A DNA stretch of 64,000 nucleotides from Kribbella monticola (GCF_003261635.1 NZ_QFXK01000027.1:310001-374000), one strand, 5' to 3'; positions 44,275-55,536 are shown, counted from the stretch's first letter. Notes: generated by a model not told the origin, from the sequence alone. Program-made: numbers and translations.

Positions 44275-46344
44275 ATGACTGCCGACTATCCCGAGAGCCG
44301 TCGCGACGAGAGTGTCGTCGAAACGCTGCACGGCCATCAGATCGCCGATCCCTATCGCTGGCTCGAGGACGCCGATGCCGCTGAGACCAAGGACTGGGTC
44401 AGCCGGCAGAACGCCTGCACCGAAAGCGTGCTCACGCAGTACGCCGAACGGGACTGGTTCCAGCAGACGATGACCGCGATCCTTCGCCGGCCGCGTGCCG
44501 GGGTGCCCGTGCAGTCCTCGGGGTGGTTCTTCGTCGGCCGCAACGACGGGACGAAGGCGCAGGACGTCGTGTACGTCGCCGACTCGCTGGCCGCGTTGCT
44601 CGAAGGCGGCCGGGTGCTGATCGATCCGAACACGCTGTCCGAAGGCGGTACGGATTCGCTCGGCACCTTCACGGTCAGCCCGGACGGCCGCTATTTCGCG
44701 TACGGGATCAACGAGAGCGGCAGCGACTGGACCACGTTCCGGCTGCTCGAGGTCGCCACCGGTGCCGAGGTGGACGACGTGGTCACCGAAGCCAAGTTCT
44801 CCGAGGCGGTCTGGCTGCCCGACTCCTCGGCGTACCTCTACTCGCACTATCCCGCGAGCGGACGCAGCGAGGGGACCGAGACGAAGATGCTCGGCGGCGG
44901 TCAGCTCAAGCTACACAAGCTCGGTACGCCGCAGGCCGAGGACCAGTTGGTGTTGAGCTTCCCGGACCAGCCGCGACTCTTCGTGACACCAGTCGTTTCC
45001 GAGGACGACCGGTACGTCGTCATGCACCTGCACGAAGGCACCGACGCCGCCACCCGGTTGTGGCTCTACCCGATCACCACCGATGGCTTGGGCGATCCGA
45101 TCAAGGTGGTCGACGAGTTCGCCGACGAGCTCGATTTCGTCCGGATGGCGGGGGACCGGCTGATCCTGCGGACGGACCGGGACGCGCCGCGCGGCCGGGT
45201 GGTCAGCAGTGATCTCGAAGGCAACTTCACCGACGTGATCCCCGAGGGCGAGCACGCGCTACGGTCGGCGTACGCGACCTCGGGCGGGCTGGCGACGATC
45301 TACCTGGTCGACGCCCAGCCGGAGCTGAGGTTGCACGACCTCGACGGCGGCAATACGCGGTCGGTGCAACTGGCGAGTGGTGGGCTGGTCGATGTCACCG
45401 CCGGCGCGAAGTACGACGAGCTGTTCATCGGGTTGTCGTCCCCGACGGCGCCGACGCTCTCGTACGTCGTGTCTGCCGCCTCCGGCGATCTCCGGCCACT
45501 TCCTTCGCTGGCGCCTGCCGGTGAAGCCTTCGTGGCGCCGGAGATCACCGTGCGACGTGTCGTCGAGCCCGGCCGCGAGGTGCCGTACTTCGTGATCAGC
45601 CGGGCCGACCTCGATCTCTCGGAGCCTCGGCCCACGGTCCTGTACGGGTACGGCGGTTTCCGCGTGCCGATCTTCACCGACTACCGGCCCGGGTGGCCGG
45701 CTTGGCTCGCGGCCGGCGGCGTCCTGGTGATCGCCAACCTGCGCGGCGGTGGTGAGTACGGCACCGCGTGGTACGAGGAAGGACGGCTGAAGAACAAGCA
45801 GAACGTGTTCGACGACTTCATCGCGGTGGCCGAGCACCTGCAGAAGACGCGCGTGACCACGGCCGCGCAGCTCGCGATCCACGGCCGCAGCAACGGCGGG
45901 TTGCTGGTCGGCGCTGTCATGACGCAGCGGCCGGACCTCTTCGCCGTCGCACTGCCCGGTGTTGGCGTGATGGACATGCTGCGCTTCCACCTCTTCACCG
46001 TCGGCGCCGCCTGGGCCTCGGACTTCGGCCTGCCGGACGACCCGGAGCAGTTCGAGGACCTGCTCGCCTACTCGCCACTGCACAACCTGCGCGACGGTAC
46101 GGCGTACCCGGCAACGCTGGTCGTCACCGGCGACCACGACGACCGGGTGGTACCACTGCACAGTCACAAGTTCATCGCCGCCTTGCAGCACGCCCAGTCC
46201 GGCTCGGCGCCCGTCCTGACCCGCATCGAGGTCGACACCGGCCACGGCTTCGGCAAACCCGCCGCGATGGTCGCCTCCGAATGGGCCGACCTACTGGCGT
46301 TCGCAGCCCACCACACCGGTCTGGAACCGCCTTCTGTGCAGTAG
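44275..46344 (+). CDS. Prolyl oligopeptidase (S9A family serine peptidase)
   Basis: A 689-residue cytosolic endopeptidase cutting after proline in short peptides. N-terminal signature DPYRWLED (residues 24-31), beta-propeller middle, then the alpha/beta-hydrolase catalytic domain. Nucleophile Ser in GRSNGGLLVG (about 541-550), Asp in VTGDHDDRVVP and His in DTGHGFGKP. Full normal length, no signal peptide. A long hairpin follows its stop. Confidence 0.95.
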   Translation: MTADYPESRRDESVVETLHGHQIADPYRWLEDADAAETKDWVSRQNACTESVLTQYAERDWFQQTMTAILRRPRAGVPVQSSGWFFVGRNDGTKAQDVVYVADSLAALLEGGRVLIDPNTLSEGGTDSLGTFTVSPDGRYFAYGINESGSDWTTFRLLEVATGAEVDDVVTEAKFSEAVWLPDSSAYLYSHYPASGRSEGTETKMLGGGQLKLHKLGTPQAEDQLVLSFPDQPRLFVTPVVSEDDRYVVMHLHEGTDAATRLWLYPITTDGLGDPIKVVDEFADELDFVRMAGDRLILRTDRDAPRGRVVSSDLEGNFTDVIPEGEHALRSAYATSGGLATIYLVDAQPELRLHDLDGGNTRSVQLASGGLVDVTAGAKYDELFIGLSSPTAPTLSYVVSAASGDLRPLPSLAPAGEAFVAPEITVRRVVEPGREVPYFVISRADLDLSEPRPTVLYGYGGFRVPIFTDYRPGWPAWLAAGGVLVIANLRGGGEYGTAWYEEGRLKNKQNVFDDFIAVAEHLQKTRVTTAAQLAIHGRSNGGLLVGAVMTQRPDLFAVALPGVGVMDMLRFHLFTVGAAWASDFGLPDDPEQFEDLLAYSPLHNLRDGTAYPATLVVTGDHDDRVVPLHSHKFIAALQHAQSGSAPVLTRIEVDTGHGFGKPAAMVASEWADLLAFAAHHTGLEPPSVQ

Positions 46345-46366
46345 GAGGTCGGTATTTTGACGGATG

Positions 46367-46421
46367 CCTGCTCACGGTGGGCGGTGATGGACTCGGGTCA
46401 CCAGTCCCACCCGTGAGCAGG
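46367..46421 (+). terminator. Long hairpin after the prolyl oligopeptidase gene
   Basis: CCTGCTCACGGTGGG (46367-46381) pairs with 46406-46421 with a single bulged C, and an inner GGTGA/TCACC pair (46383-46387 with 46398-46402) extends it. It begins 22 bp after the peptidase stop and ends just before GGGAG and an ATG, so it may terminate or control the remnant gene that follows. Confidence 0.6.
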
Positions 46422-46431
46422 GAGAAATGCC

Positions 46432-46526
46432 ATGAGTGCATCGTTCGACATCCCCGACGCAGGTTCCGATCCGCGGATCGAACGGCGAGTGCGGGAGTTC
46501 CTCACCGAGCTGAACAAGAACCCTGA
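46432..46526 (+). pseudogene. 5' remnant of an unidentified gene (about 31 codons), fused to a LuxR fragment
   Basis: From ATG 46432, with good ribosome site GGGAGAAA, about 31 codons read MSASFDIPDAGSDPRIERRV... and FLTELNKNP. After that the frame collapses into Arg-rich sequence and stops at 46605. At the same point the downstream frame becomes that of a LuxR-family regulator. The N-terminus reminds me of alpha/beta-hydrolases, but 31 residues are too few to be sure. The junction (about 46524-46530) looks like a deletion that removed the rest of this gene and the first half of the next. Confidence 0.55.
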
Positions 46527-47711
46527 TATGCGCAGGCGCGGCCGGAGCTCGCGAACCTGCGAGCGGCGATGGACTTCAGCTTCGGTACGGCGGGGGAGGA
46601 GCTGACCGGTCTGCGGATGGTGATTGCCCTGCACTTCTTGTGGTTGTTCTGCGGGCACGCCGCCGAGGGGCGGGTCTGGCTCGAGCGGGCGCTGGAGCTG
46701 AACCCGGAGCCGACCAGGGAGCGTGCCGAAGCGCTGGGCATCATCGCGTACGCGTTGAGCCTGACCGGTCACGCGCCGATGATCTACTCCTACGCCAGGG
46801 AGGCCGAAGCAGTTGCCCATAGCAACGAGGACGAGGATCTACTGGCGCACACGGTGTTCCTGCTCGGCGCCTACTAGTTCATGACCGGCGACATCGAGAA
46901 GTCGCTGCCGCTCTTCCGCGACGCGCTGGCGCGGCTCGAAGCGCTCAATGGAGCAGGCAGCTTCGTACTGCAGCTCTACTCCGCCATTGCTCAGGCAGAG
47001 ATCTGGCAGGGACAGCTGCGCGAGGGGTTGGCGACTGCGAGCCGTGGTCTGGAGCTCTGTGAGGAGACTGGCGAGCAGTATGCGCGCAGTGCGTTGTTGT
47101 TCGCCTGCTCGCTCAGCCGCTGGATGCTGGGGGAGTACAGCGAGGCCGCCGCCGGGTTGACCGAGGCCGTCCGGCTGGCGCGGAGCTTCAACGACGTACT
47201 GGGCGCGGCGACGTGGCTGGAGTTGCTGTGCTGGACGACCGCGGCAATGGGCCGGTTCGAGCGCGCCGCCGTACTGCTTGGAGTCGGGAGCAAGCTCTGG
47301 CAGCTGGGTGGCGGACAGCCGATGCTGGGCTCGCTGTTGATGATCGACGCCCACGAGACCTGCGAACGCAACACCTTGGAGGCGCTCGGCCCTGAGCGCT
47401 ACCAGGCCGCCTTCGACCGCGGTGCGGCTGCCGCCGTCGAGTTCGACCACGCGATCTCGTACGCCGTTGGCAGCGACGCCGGGGTCGCCGAACCGCGTCC
47501 CGCCGCCGCACGACCTGGGTCGCTGAGTGAACGCGAGTACCAGGTCGCCGAACTGGTTGCCCAAGGCCTGACCAACAAGGAGATCGCGCTGCGGCTGGTG
47601 ATCAGCCGGCGGACCGCCGAATCGCATGTCGTCCACATCCTCGACAAGCTCGGCTTCAGCTCCCGCAGTCAGATCGCCACCTGGCTGACAGCTCGTTCTC
47701 AGCGACCGTAG
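46527..47711 (+). pseudogene. Truncated LuxR-type (ATPase/TPR-LuxR) regulator with an in-frame stop
   Basis: One continuous frame encodes the C-terminal half of a large LuxR-family regulator: PELANLRAAMDFSFGTAGEE and TPR-like repeats, then the C-terminal HTH LSEREYQVAELVAQGLTNKE...RTAESHVVHIL. It lacks the N-terminal ATPase and is broken by TAG at 46875-46877 between LLGAY and MTGDIEKS in the same frame. An ATG at 46881 could restart translation of a 276-residue TPR-HTH protein, but no ribosome site is seen. Either a pseudogene or a remnant that still makes a DNA-binding fragment. Confidence 0.8.
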
Positions 47712-47759
47712 CGGTGAGGCGACTTGCTGAGCGCTGACGAGCGGGACGGCTGAGGCGCG

Positions 47760-49124
47760 TCACCAGATGCGGGGGGCCTCGAGGTCGCGGGGGTCGTCGG
47801 CGGGCTGGCAGCCGTGGGTGGATTCTTCGTAGCGGCGGCTCAGACCGTTGGTGGCCAGGGTGCGGACGGCGTTGACGAGGCGATCGACGTGCTCGCGGGT
47901 CGTGGCGAGACCCAGGCTCGCGCGCACCGCAGTACCGTGCTCCGGGGAGTCGGCGAGTAGGTGGCCGACCAGCGGGTGTGCGCAGAACTTGCCGTCGCGT
48001 ACGCCGATGCCGTACTCGGCGGCGAGCGCAGCGGACACCAGCGTCGAGCTGATGCCGTCGACGGTGAAGCAGACCGTGCCGACCCGGTCGGCCTCAACAC
48101 CGAAGATCGAGTACGTCGTTACGCCGGGCAGCTGCGCCAGACCGGTCCGGAGGCGCGCCAGCAGGCTGCGCTCGTGTTGCTCGATCGCCTCGCGGTGCTT
48201 GGTGATCGCCGCACATGCTGCTGCCAGGGCGATCGCACCGATGACGTTGGGAGAGCCGCCCTCGTGCCTTGCGGGGCCTTGGTTCCACACCGTGTCGTTG
48301 CCGTTGACGGCTGCAGTCGCGCCACCGCCGTACAGGTAGGGGTCTGCGGCGTCGAGCCAGTCGGTGCGGCCGATCAACGCGCCCGCGCCGTACGGGGCGT
48401 ACAGCTTGTGGCCGGACAGGGCGACCCAGTCGACGTCGAGCTCTTCGATGTTCACCACGCGGTGCGGCGCCAACTGGGCTGCGTCGAGGCAGGTCCGGGC
48501 ACCATGGGCCCTGGCGACAGCGGCGATCTCTGCGATCGGGAAGATTTCGCCGGTGACGTTGGACGCCCCGGTGACGACGACCAGCCGCGGTCCTTCGGGC
48601 GCGGTGCGCAGTGCGTCGGCGACGGCAGTTACGGCCTGGGTTGTCGAGCTGGGCGCCGCTAGACGAACTGTGCGGTCGGCCGGCCAGGGGAGCAGCGCTG
48701 CGTGGTGCTCCGACTCGAAGACGATCACCGTCGCGTCGGCCGGTACTGCGCGGGCCAGGAGGTTGAGGGCGTCGGTGGTCTGCCGCGTGAAGATGACCTG
48801 ATCGTCCTCGCGGGCGCCGACGAAGCCGTGCACCTCGGCGCGGGCCCGCTCGTACCACTGGGTGGTGATCCGGGACGCGTAGCCGTTGCCGCGATGCACG
48901 GACGCGTACGACGGGAGGGCGGCCTCTACCGCGGCTCGCACCGACTCCAGACAGGGTGCGCTCGCGCCGTGGTCGAAGTTGGCGTAGTCGGTGACGCGGC
49001 CGTCCGCCAGCGGCACCAGCAGATCGGAGCCGACGGTGGCGGGGATGCTGCCGTTGGTCAGCCGCACACTGGCCGGCCGCGCGGCGGTGGCGTTGGCAGG
49101 CTCGAGGATGGAGAGGATCGACAT
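47760..49124 (-). CDS. Class-V aminotransferase (cysteine desulfurase-like), SAM-riboswitch controlled
   Basis: A 454-residue PLP enzyme of the NifS/CsdA fold-type I group. N-terminal DYANFDHGASAPCLESVR, cofactor residues ESEHHAALLPW, DAAQLAPH, and the Schiff-base Lys in VALSGHKLYAPYGAGAL (about residue 225). Related enzymes are cysteine desulfurases, selenocysteine lyases or isopenicillin-epimerase-like. The start at 49124 follows a GGGAG site that comes straight after a SAM-IV riboswitch, so the enzyme is tied to methionine/SAM supply, probably in sulfur transfer. The frame is open upstream through the riboswitch but that is non-coding. Confidence 0.88.
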   Translation of the reverse strand: MSILSILEPANATAARPASVRLTNGSIPATVGSDLLVPLADGRVTDYANFDHGASAPCLESVRAAVEAALPSYASVHRGNGYASRITTQWYERARAEVHGFVGAREDDQVIFTRQTTDALNLLARAVPADATVIVFESEHHAALLPWPADRTVRLAAPSSTTQAVTAVADALRTAPEGPRLVVVTGASNVTGEIFPIAEIAAVARAHGARTCLDAAQLAPHRVVNIEELDVDWVALSGHKLYAPYGAGALIGRTDWLDAADPYLYGGGATAAVNGNDTVWNQGPARHEGGSPNVIGAIALAAACAAITKHREAIEQHERSLLARLRTGLAQLPGVTTYSIFGVEADRVGTVCFTVDGISSTLVSAALAAEYGIGVRDGKFCAHPLVGHLLADSPEHGTAVRASLGLATTREHVDRLVNAVRTLATNGLSRRYEESTHGCQPADDPRDLEAPRIW

Positions 49125-49139
49125 GTTTCTGCTCCCGGT

Positions 49140-49253
49140 GGTCCGCACTTGCCGATCGGGGCATCCGAACGGCCGGGTCCTCACCCGGGGCACCCCACCG
49201 CGGAGGAGGGTTGCCGGCCAGCGAGCCGGGGCTTGACGCTGACACTCATGACC
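49140..49253 (-). promoter_or_regulatory. SAM-IV riboswitch
   Basis: Read on the minus strand, the 114 nt carry the conserved SAM-IV series in order: GGTCATGAGTGTCAGCGTC, AAGCCCCGGC, GCTGGCCGGCAACCCTCC, CGCGGTGGGGTGCCCCGGGTG, GGCAAGTGCGGACC. This matches my memory of the Streptomyces and Mycobacterium examples, including the 3' pseudoknot partner. It ends 15 nt before the start codon, with the Shine-Dalgarno GGGAG directly after, which suggests control of translation (or termination) by S-adenosylmethionine. Confidence 0.93.
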
Positions 49254-49383
49254 TGGCCAAGACCGTAACCAACGAACCATTGCCTGCGCCAGCACCAATC
49301 TCATCTTCTGGGATAGCTGGACACATGTTGAGACGCAACCTGACGGGGCCGTTCTGCGTCCGACCAGCCGGAGGTGGCTCACG

Positions 49384-50097
49384 ATGTGGTGGAACAAGCA
49401 GCCGAAGTGCCCGGTACGCACCGAGGAACAGCTCTGGATCGAGGAATCGCTGGACTTGTTCGCCGACGAGTTCGGCACCGAGATCCTGCGGCGCCCGGTC
49501 GTTGTCCCCGAGGCTTCGTTCTTCCCGGCCGGCTACCGCGGCACCGAGGACGACGTACGGGCTGTCTTCGCCAAGATCTGCGGGTTGGTCGCCGTCGAGC
49601 CGGAGCGGGTGAAGCTGGAGATCGAACCCCAAGAGGCCACGGAGCTGCTCTCGGTGCTGCCGGTGAACTATCAGAGCGAGGATGCTGCCGGCCATTGGCA
49701 GCGACGCGATGGAGCCACCGTCATCACGGTGCAGTCGGCCAAGGCGCGCGAGCCGCTGGCGCTGGTCGCGACCATCGCGCACGAACTCGGCCACGAACGA
49801 TTGCTGGGCGAGTCGCGAATCTCACGATCCCGGCGGGACGGAGAGCCGCTCACGGACCTGTTCACCGTCTTCTTCGGCTTCGGCATCTTCTCGGCCAACG
49901 CGGCGTTCGAGTTCCGCAACTCGCGGGGAAGCTACCGGACCAGCCGGCTCGGCTACCTGACCGAGGCGATGTACGGCTACGCGCTGGCGAGATATGCCTG
50001 GCTCCGCGGCGAGCCCGCGCCGGACTGGGCAAACCACCTCGACACGAACCCGCGGGTCTATCTACGCGACGGCCTGCGGTTCCTCGCGGCGGGATGA
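49384..50097 (+). CDS. Uncharacterised HELGH protein (gluzincin-like)
   Basis: A 237-residue cytosolic protein. The zinc-binding sequence IAHELGHERLLGE (about residues 131-143) is followed 25 residues later by EPLTDLFTVFFGFGIFSANAAFEF, which could give a third ligand. The N-terminal part (TEEQLWIEESLDLFADEFG) is conserved-looking but unknown. No signal peptide, no known peptidase family recognised. Divergent from the SAM-regulated enzyme. Its last seven codons and stop are unit 1 of a 25-26-bp repeat array. Confidence 0.72.
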   Translation: MWWNKQPKCPVRTEEQLWIEESLDLFADEFGTEILRRPVVVPEASFFPAGYRGTEDDVRAVFAKICGLVAVEPERVKLEIEPQEATELLSVLPVNYQSEDAAGHWQRRDGATVITVQSAKAREPLALVATIAHELGHERLLGESRISRSRRDGEPLTDLFTVFFGFGIFSANAAFEFRNSRGSYRTSRLGYLTEAMYGYALARYAWLRGEPAPDWANHLDTNPRVYLRDGLRFLAAG

Positions 50098-50224
50098 AGC
50101 TCCGGGTTCTCGCGGGGGATGAAGCTCCGGTTCCTCGCGCCGGGATGAAGCTCCGGTTCCTCGCGGGGGATGAAGCTCCGGTTCCTCGCGGCGGGATGAA
50201 CAGGCTCGTCGCCGCGGGATAAGG
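50077..50224 (+). repeat. Stop-anchored tandem repeat D (5.8 units of 25-26 bp)
   Basis: Units start at 50077, 50103, 50128, 50154, 50179 and a partial at 50205. Consensus core is GGTTCCTCGCGGCGGGATGA followed by AGCTCC. Unit 1 is the gene's own Arg-Phe-Leu-Ala-Ala-Gly-stop. Units 3 to 5 are almost identical to unit 1. Alternating 25/26 bp lengths come from a single G/C change. Confidence 0.93.
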
Positions 50225-50262
50225 ATTGGTACTGCGTGGTGCCGGCGGGGGAGGATGCGCGG

Positions 50263-50781
50263 ATGACCTGGATCGCACCCGAAGTCACCCGGCCCGAGGG
50301 CTCGCTGGTGGCGCCCGAGCGAGAGTTGCTCGCCGGCTACCTGGACTTCTACCGGACCACCCTGCTGTACAAGTGCGCCGGCCTGACCGCCGAGCAGTTG
50401 GCCGAGCGTCCCGCGCCGCCGTCGAACCTGTCGCTGCTCGGGCTGATCCGACACCTCACCAAGGTGGAGCGGATCTGGTTCCGAATCCACTTCGCCGACG
50501 GTGCACCGGCTGAACCCGTCTTCGCCCCCGAGCTCGGCAAGGACGCGGACTTCGAGCTGATCGACGCGAGTCGCGCCCAAGCGGAGTACGAAGGTCTGAT
50601 CGAGGAGTGGGAGCTGTCGGACAAGGCGGCGGCGGGGCGATCGCTCGACGAGCGGTTCACGTTCCGTGACGAGGTGTCGTCGCTGCGGATGATCTACATC
50701 CACCTGATCGGCGAATACGCGCGGCACTGTGGGCACGCGGACTTCCTGCGCGAACAGCTCGACGGCGTCACCGGCGCCTGA
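50263..50781 (+). CDS. DinB-family (DUF664) protein, possible thiol S-transferase
   Basis: A 172-residue four-helix-bundle protein of the DinB/DUF664 superfamily, to which mycothiol-dependent S-transferases belong. Metal-site histidines are suggested by LIRHLTKVERIWF (about residues 63-75) and IGEYARHCGHADFLREQLDG (about 148-167). ATG 50263 is fixed by GGGGGAGGA at 50247-50255. It stands alone; a GC-rich hairpin follows. Confidence 0.88.
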   Translation: MTWIAPEVTRPEGSLVAPERELLAGYLDFYRTTLLYKCAGLTAEQLAERPAPPSNLSLLGLIRHLTKVERIWFRIHFADGAPAEPVFAPELGKDADFELIDASRAQAEYEGLIEEWELSDKAAAGRSLDERFTFRDEVSSLRMIYIHLIGEYARHCGHADFLREQLDGVTGA

Positions 50782-50841
50782 CCCGGCCTCAGGTGTCGAC
50801 GGAACGCTCCTGCATCTCGACAGCTGGCCCGTGGGCAGCTC

Positions 50842-50876
50842 GGGCACCGCGACCGGCCGGCGCGGTCGCGGTGCCC
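50842..50876 (+). terminator. Perfect 13-bp GC-rich hairpin after the DinB gene
   Basis: GGGCACCGCGACC (50842-50854) pairs perfectly with 50864-50876 around a 9-nt loop, 61 bp after the stop and 120 bp before ftsK. No T-run follows, as usual for such hairpins in high-GC actinobacteria. Confidence 0.7.
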
Positions 50877-50995
50877 CCACATGGTGTCCGGCGGCGGCGC
50901 CGCGCCGGTGTCTGCGCCGTGACGCTACGGATGGGGCAGCGTGATCGGCGTGTGACACGTGGGACTCGAGAGGTTGTCGGGGTAGCCTGCTAGAT

Positions 50996-53617
<2,622 letters not shown>

Positions 53618-53620
53618 CCC

Positions 53621-54187
53621 GTGACCGCCTCTTCCACGATGCCCCACGCCCACCCGGTGGACGCGGACGCCGTGAGCCAGGAGTTCACGATCCGCGGTTC
53701 GCAGCAGGTCCACGGCGCGCTCGCGGCCGGCGCGGCACTGGTCGCGATCGGCTTCGCCGCGTCCGCGTCGACCAGCGCCACCGGCGTACTGCGCTGGATC
53801 GCGGCCGCCGCTTTCGCTGCGCTGGCCGTGGTGTGCGCCCGGGGCCTCACGACCGGGGACATGTTCGTTGCCGACAAGGTCGGGATCCGGCTGCGGATCC
53901 GCGACGAGTGGATCGGCGCCCGCTGGGAAGAGATCGAAGAAGTCACCGTACTGCGACGCCGGCACCTGCTCGACGACGGCCGGATCGCGGTCCACCTGCT
54001 CGACCCCGGACCAGTCGTGGCCGCGATGCCCGAGACGACTCGCAAGGTCACCGATGCCAACCGTCGGCTGACCGGGACGTCTCTCGCGGTACCGTTCGGG
54101 TTGACGGCGCGGCCGTCGAACGGGGAAGTGCTGCAAGCGCTGCACATGCTGGCCGATGCCAGGTGTCCGGTCAGGGAACAACTCTGA
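53621..54187 (+). CDS. Membrane protein with PH-like domain, unknown function
   Basis: A 188-residue protein. Two closely spaced hydrophobic segments (about residues 28-50 and 54-72) precede a soluble domain (FVADKVGIRLRIRDEWIGARWEEIEEV) that resembles bacterial PH-like modules. No enzymatic motif. GTG 53621 lies 3 bp after ftsK; a frame-shifted overlapping open frame starting at 53614 lacks any recognisable feature. Location between ftsK and the rodZ-like gene suggests a cell-envelope role, which is inference. Confidence 0.75.
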   Translation: MTASSTMPHAHPVDADAVSQEFTIRGSQQVHGALAAGAALVAIGFAASASTSATGVLRWIAAAAFAALAVVCARGLTTGDMFVADKVGIRLRIRDEWIGARWEEIEEVTVLRRRHLLDDGRIAVHLLDPGPVVAAMPETTRKVTDANRRLTGTSLAVPFGLTARPSNGEVLQALHMLADARCPVREQL

Positions 54188-54275
54188 CCCGTCCGTGACC
54201 CCGTCGGCCCGCGACCGTTGACTAGTGGAGTCGACGGGACCGAACAATCAGGCACGGTGGAGAGGCGGTGATGGC

Positions 54276-55028
54276 GTGAGCATCGGCAGCGAGCTCACAG
54301 CAGCCCGCGAACGGGCGGGCCTGACGATTGACCAGCTGAGCGCCGCGACCCGGATCAGAACCGGCCTGCTCACGGCGATGGAAGCCGACGACTTCTCCCG
54401 TTGCGGCGGCAACTTCTACGCCCGCGGCCACATCCGGGCGATCGCGCGAGTCGTGAAGGCGGATCCAGCCGTCCTGCTGGCGAAGTACGACGAGTCGCAC
54501 CCGACAGAGGACGCAGATCGCACTCGTCGCGAGGAACGCCTGACCGCGAAGGGACCGTCGCTGCACCCGGCCCGGCCGCGCTGGACGCTCGTCGTCGGCG
54601 CCATCCTGGTCTGCCTGATGGGCTGGGGGATGATCCGTCTCTTCACGCTCCCGAGCGACATCGAGGCGAACGCCTCCCGCACCACCCCGACGATCGCCGT
54701 GACGACCCCGTCGCCGAAGCCGACTCCCACCAAGACGTCGACGAAACCGCCGGTGACACCGGTGAAGCCGGCCGCCAAGAAGGTCAAGCTGACCCTCACG
54801 GCCACCAAGGACGGCTCGTACGTCACCTTGCGGAACTACCACGGCCTCAAACTCTTCCAGGGCCTGCTAGGCCCCGGCTCGTCCCAGACAGTCGTCTACC
54901 CAGGCTCCATCCGCGTCAGCCTCGGCTCGCTGGCGAACATCACCATCCGCATCAACGACAAACCAGCAGCCCCCAAATCCAAACGCTTCATCATCACCCC
55001 CACCGGCACAATCCAAAAAGAAAAGTAG
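54276..55028 (+). CDS. RodZ-like HTH membrane protein
   Basis: A 250-residue protein: N-terminal HTH_25 domain (SIGSELTAARERAGLTIDQLSAATRIRTGLLTAMEADDF, residues about 2-65), a basic stretch, and one membrane helix (WTLVVGAILVCLMGWGMI, about 105-122). A Pro/Thr/Lys-rich linker follows and ends in a DUF4115-like extracytoplasmic domain. This is the RodZ plan, a cell-shape and division factor that binds MreB in other bacteria. GTG 54276 has GGAGAGG at 54259-54265. Candidate -35 TTGACT at 54218. Its last Lys and stop are unit 1 of a 12-copy repeat array. Confidence 0.88.
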   Translation: MSIGSELTAARERAGLTIDQLSAATRIRTGLLTAMEADDFSRCGGNFYARGHIRAIARVVKADPAVLLAKYDESHPTEDADRTRREERLTAKGPSLHPARPRWTLVVGAILVCLMGWGMIRLFTLPSDIEANASRTTPTIAVTTPSPKPTPTKTSTKPPVTPVKPAAKKVKLTLTATKDGSYVTLRNYHGLKLFQGLLGPGSSQTVVYPGSIRVSLGSLANITIRINDKPAAPKSKRFIITPTGTIQKEK

Positions 55029-55278
55029 GCCCCCTCGCCGGCCAAGCAGGCCCACTCACCGGCCAAGTAGGCCCACTCAAGGGCAACTAGGCCCGCTCGC
55101 CGGCCAAGTACGCCCGTTCGCGCCGGACAAGTAGGCCACTCACCGGACAAGTAGGCTCACTCACCGGCCAACTGGGCCACCTCGGCCGGGAAGTAGGTCC
55201 GTTCGCGCTGGACCGGTAGGCCCGTTGGCTCCGGCAAGCAGGCCCGTTCGCTCCGACAAGTAAGCCCGGCTCGCGGCC
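55023..55278 (+). repeat. Stop-anchored tandem repeat E (12 units of 20-23 bp)
   Basis: Twelve degenerate copies of AAGTAGGCCCACTCACCGG-CC begin at 55023. The first is the Lys-stop (AAGTAG) of the rodZ-like gene plus following bases. Most units keep AAGTAG or AAGCAG; with 21-bp units the TAG recurs in the original frame. Units 5-12 differ more, so the array has aged from its 3' side. About 260 bp of unrelated GC-rich DNA follow before rimO with no gene seen. Confidence 0.92.
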
Positions 55279-55536
55279 CAGCCTGCTCTTTCCGCGCCGG
55301 GGGCCGCCGGCTTGCGTCCTCGGCGGGCGGGTGCGGCGGCTGCGTGCGCCACCGTCAGCGTGCTGCCACCTATCCCACCCCCGCGTGCACATTCGCTCCA
55401 CCCCCTGCGTATACGTTCGCGTACTTGGCCGAGGGACTCGCCCGTCTGCTCGGCGGCACCGATCGCATGCCTCTGGGGGAGTGGTGCTGATGGGCTGGTT
55501 TCTGTGGGGTGGGCGGAGCAGTCATACTCGTGGGTG

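Noticed and set aside
49140-49253. Coding extension of the class-V aminotransferase through the upstream open frame
   Set aside because: The frame is open to 49478, but the sequence matches the SAM-IV aptamer and a ribosome site lies just before ATG 49124.
55023-55278. Possible coding continuation of the rodZ-like gene
   Set aside because: The first repeat unit carries the TAG stop and later units repeat it in frame. A sense reading requires stop read-through, for which there is no evidence.
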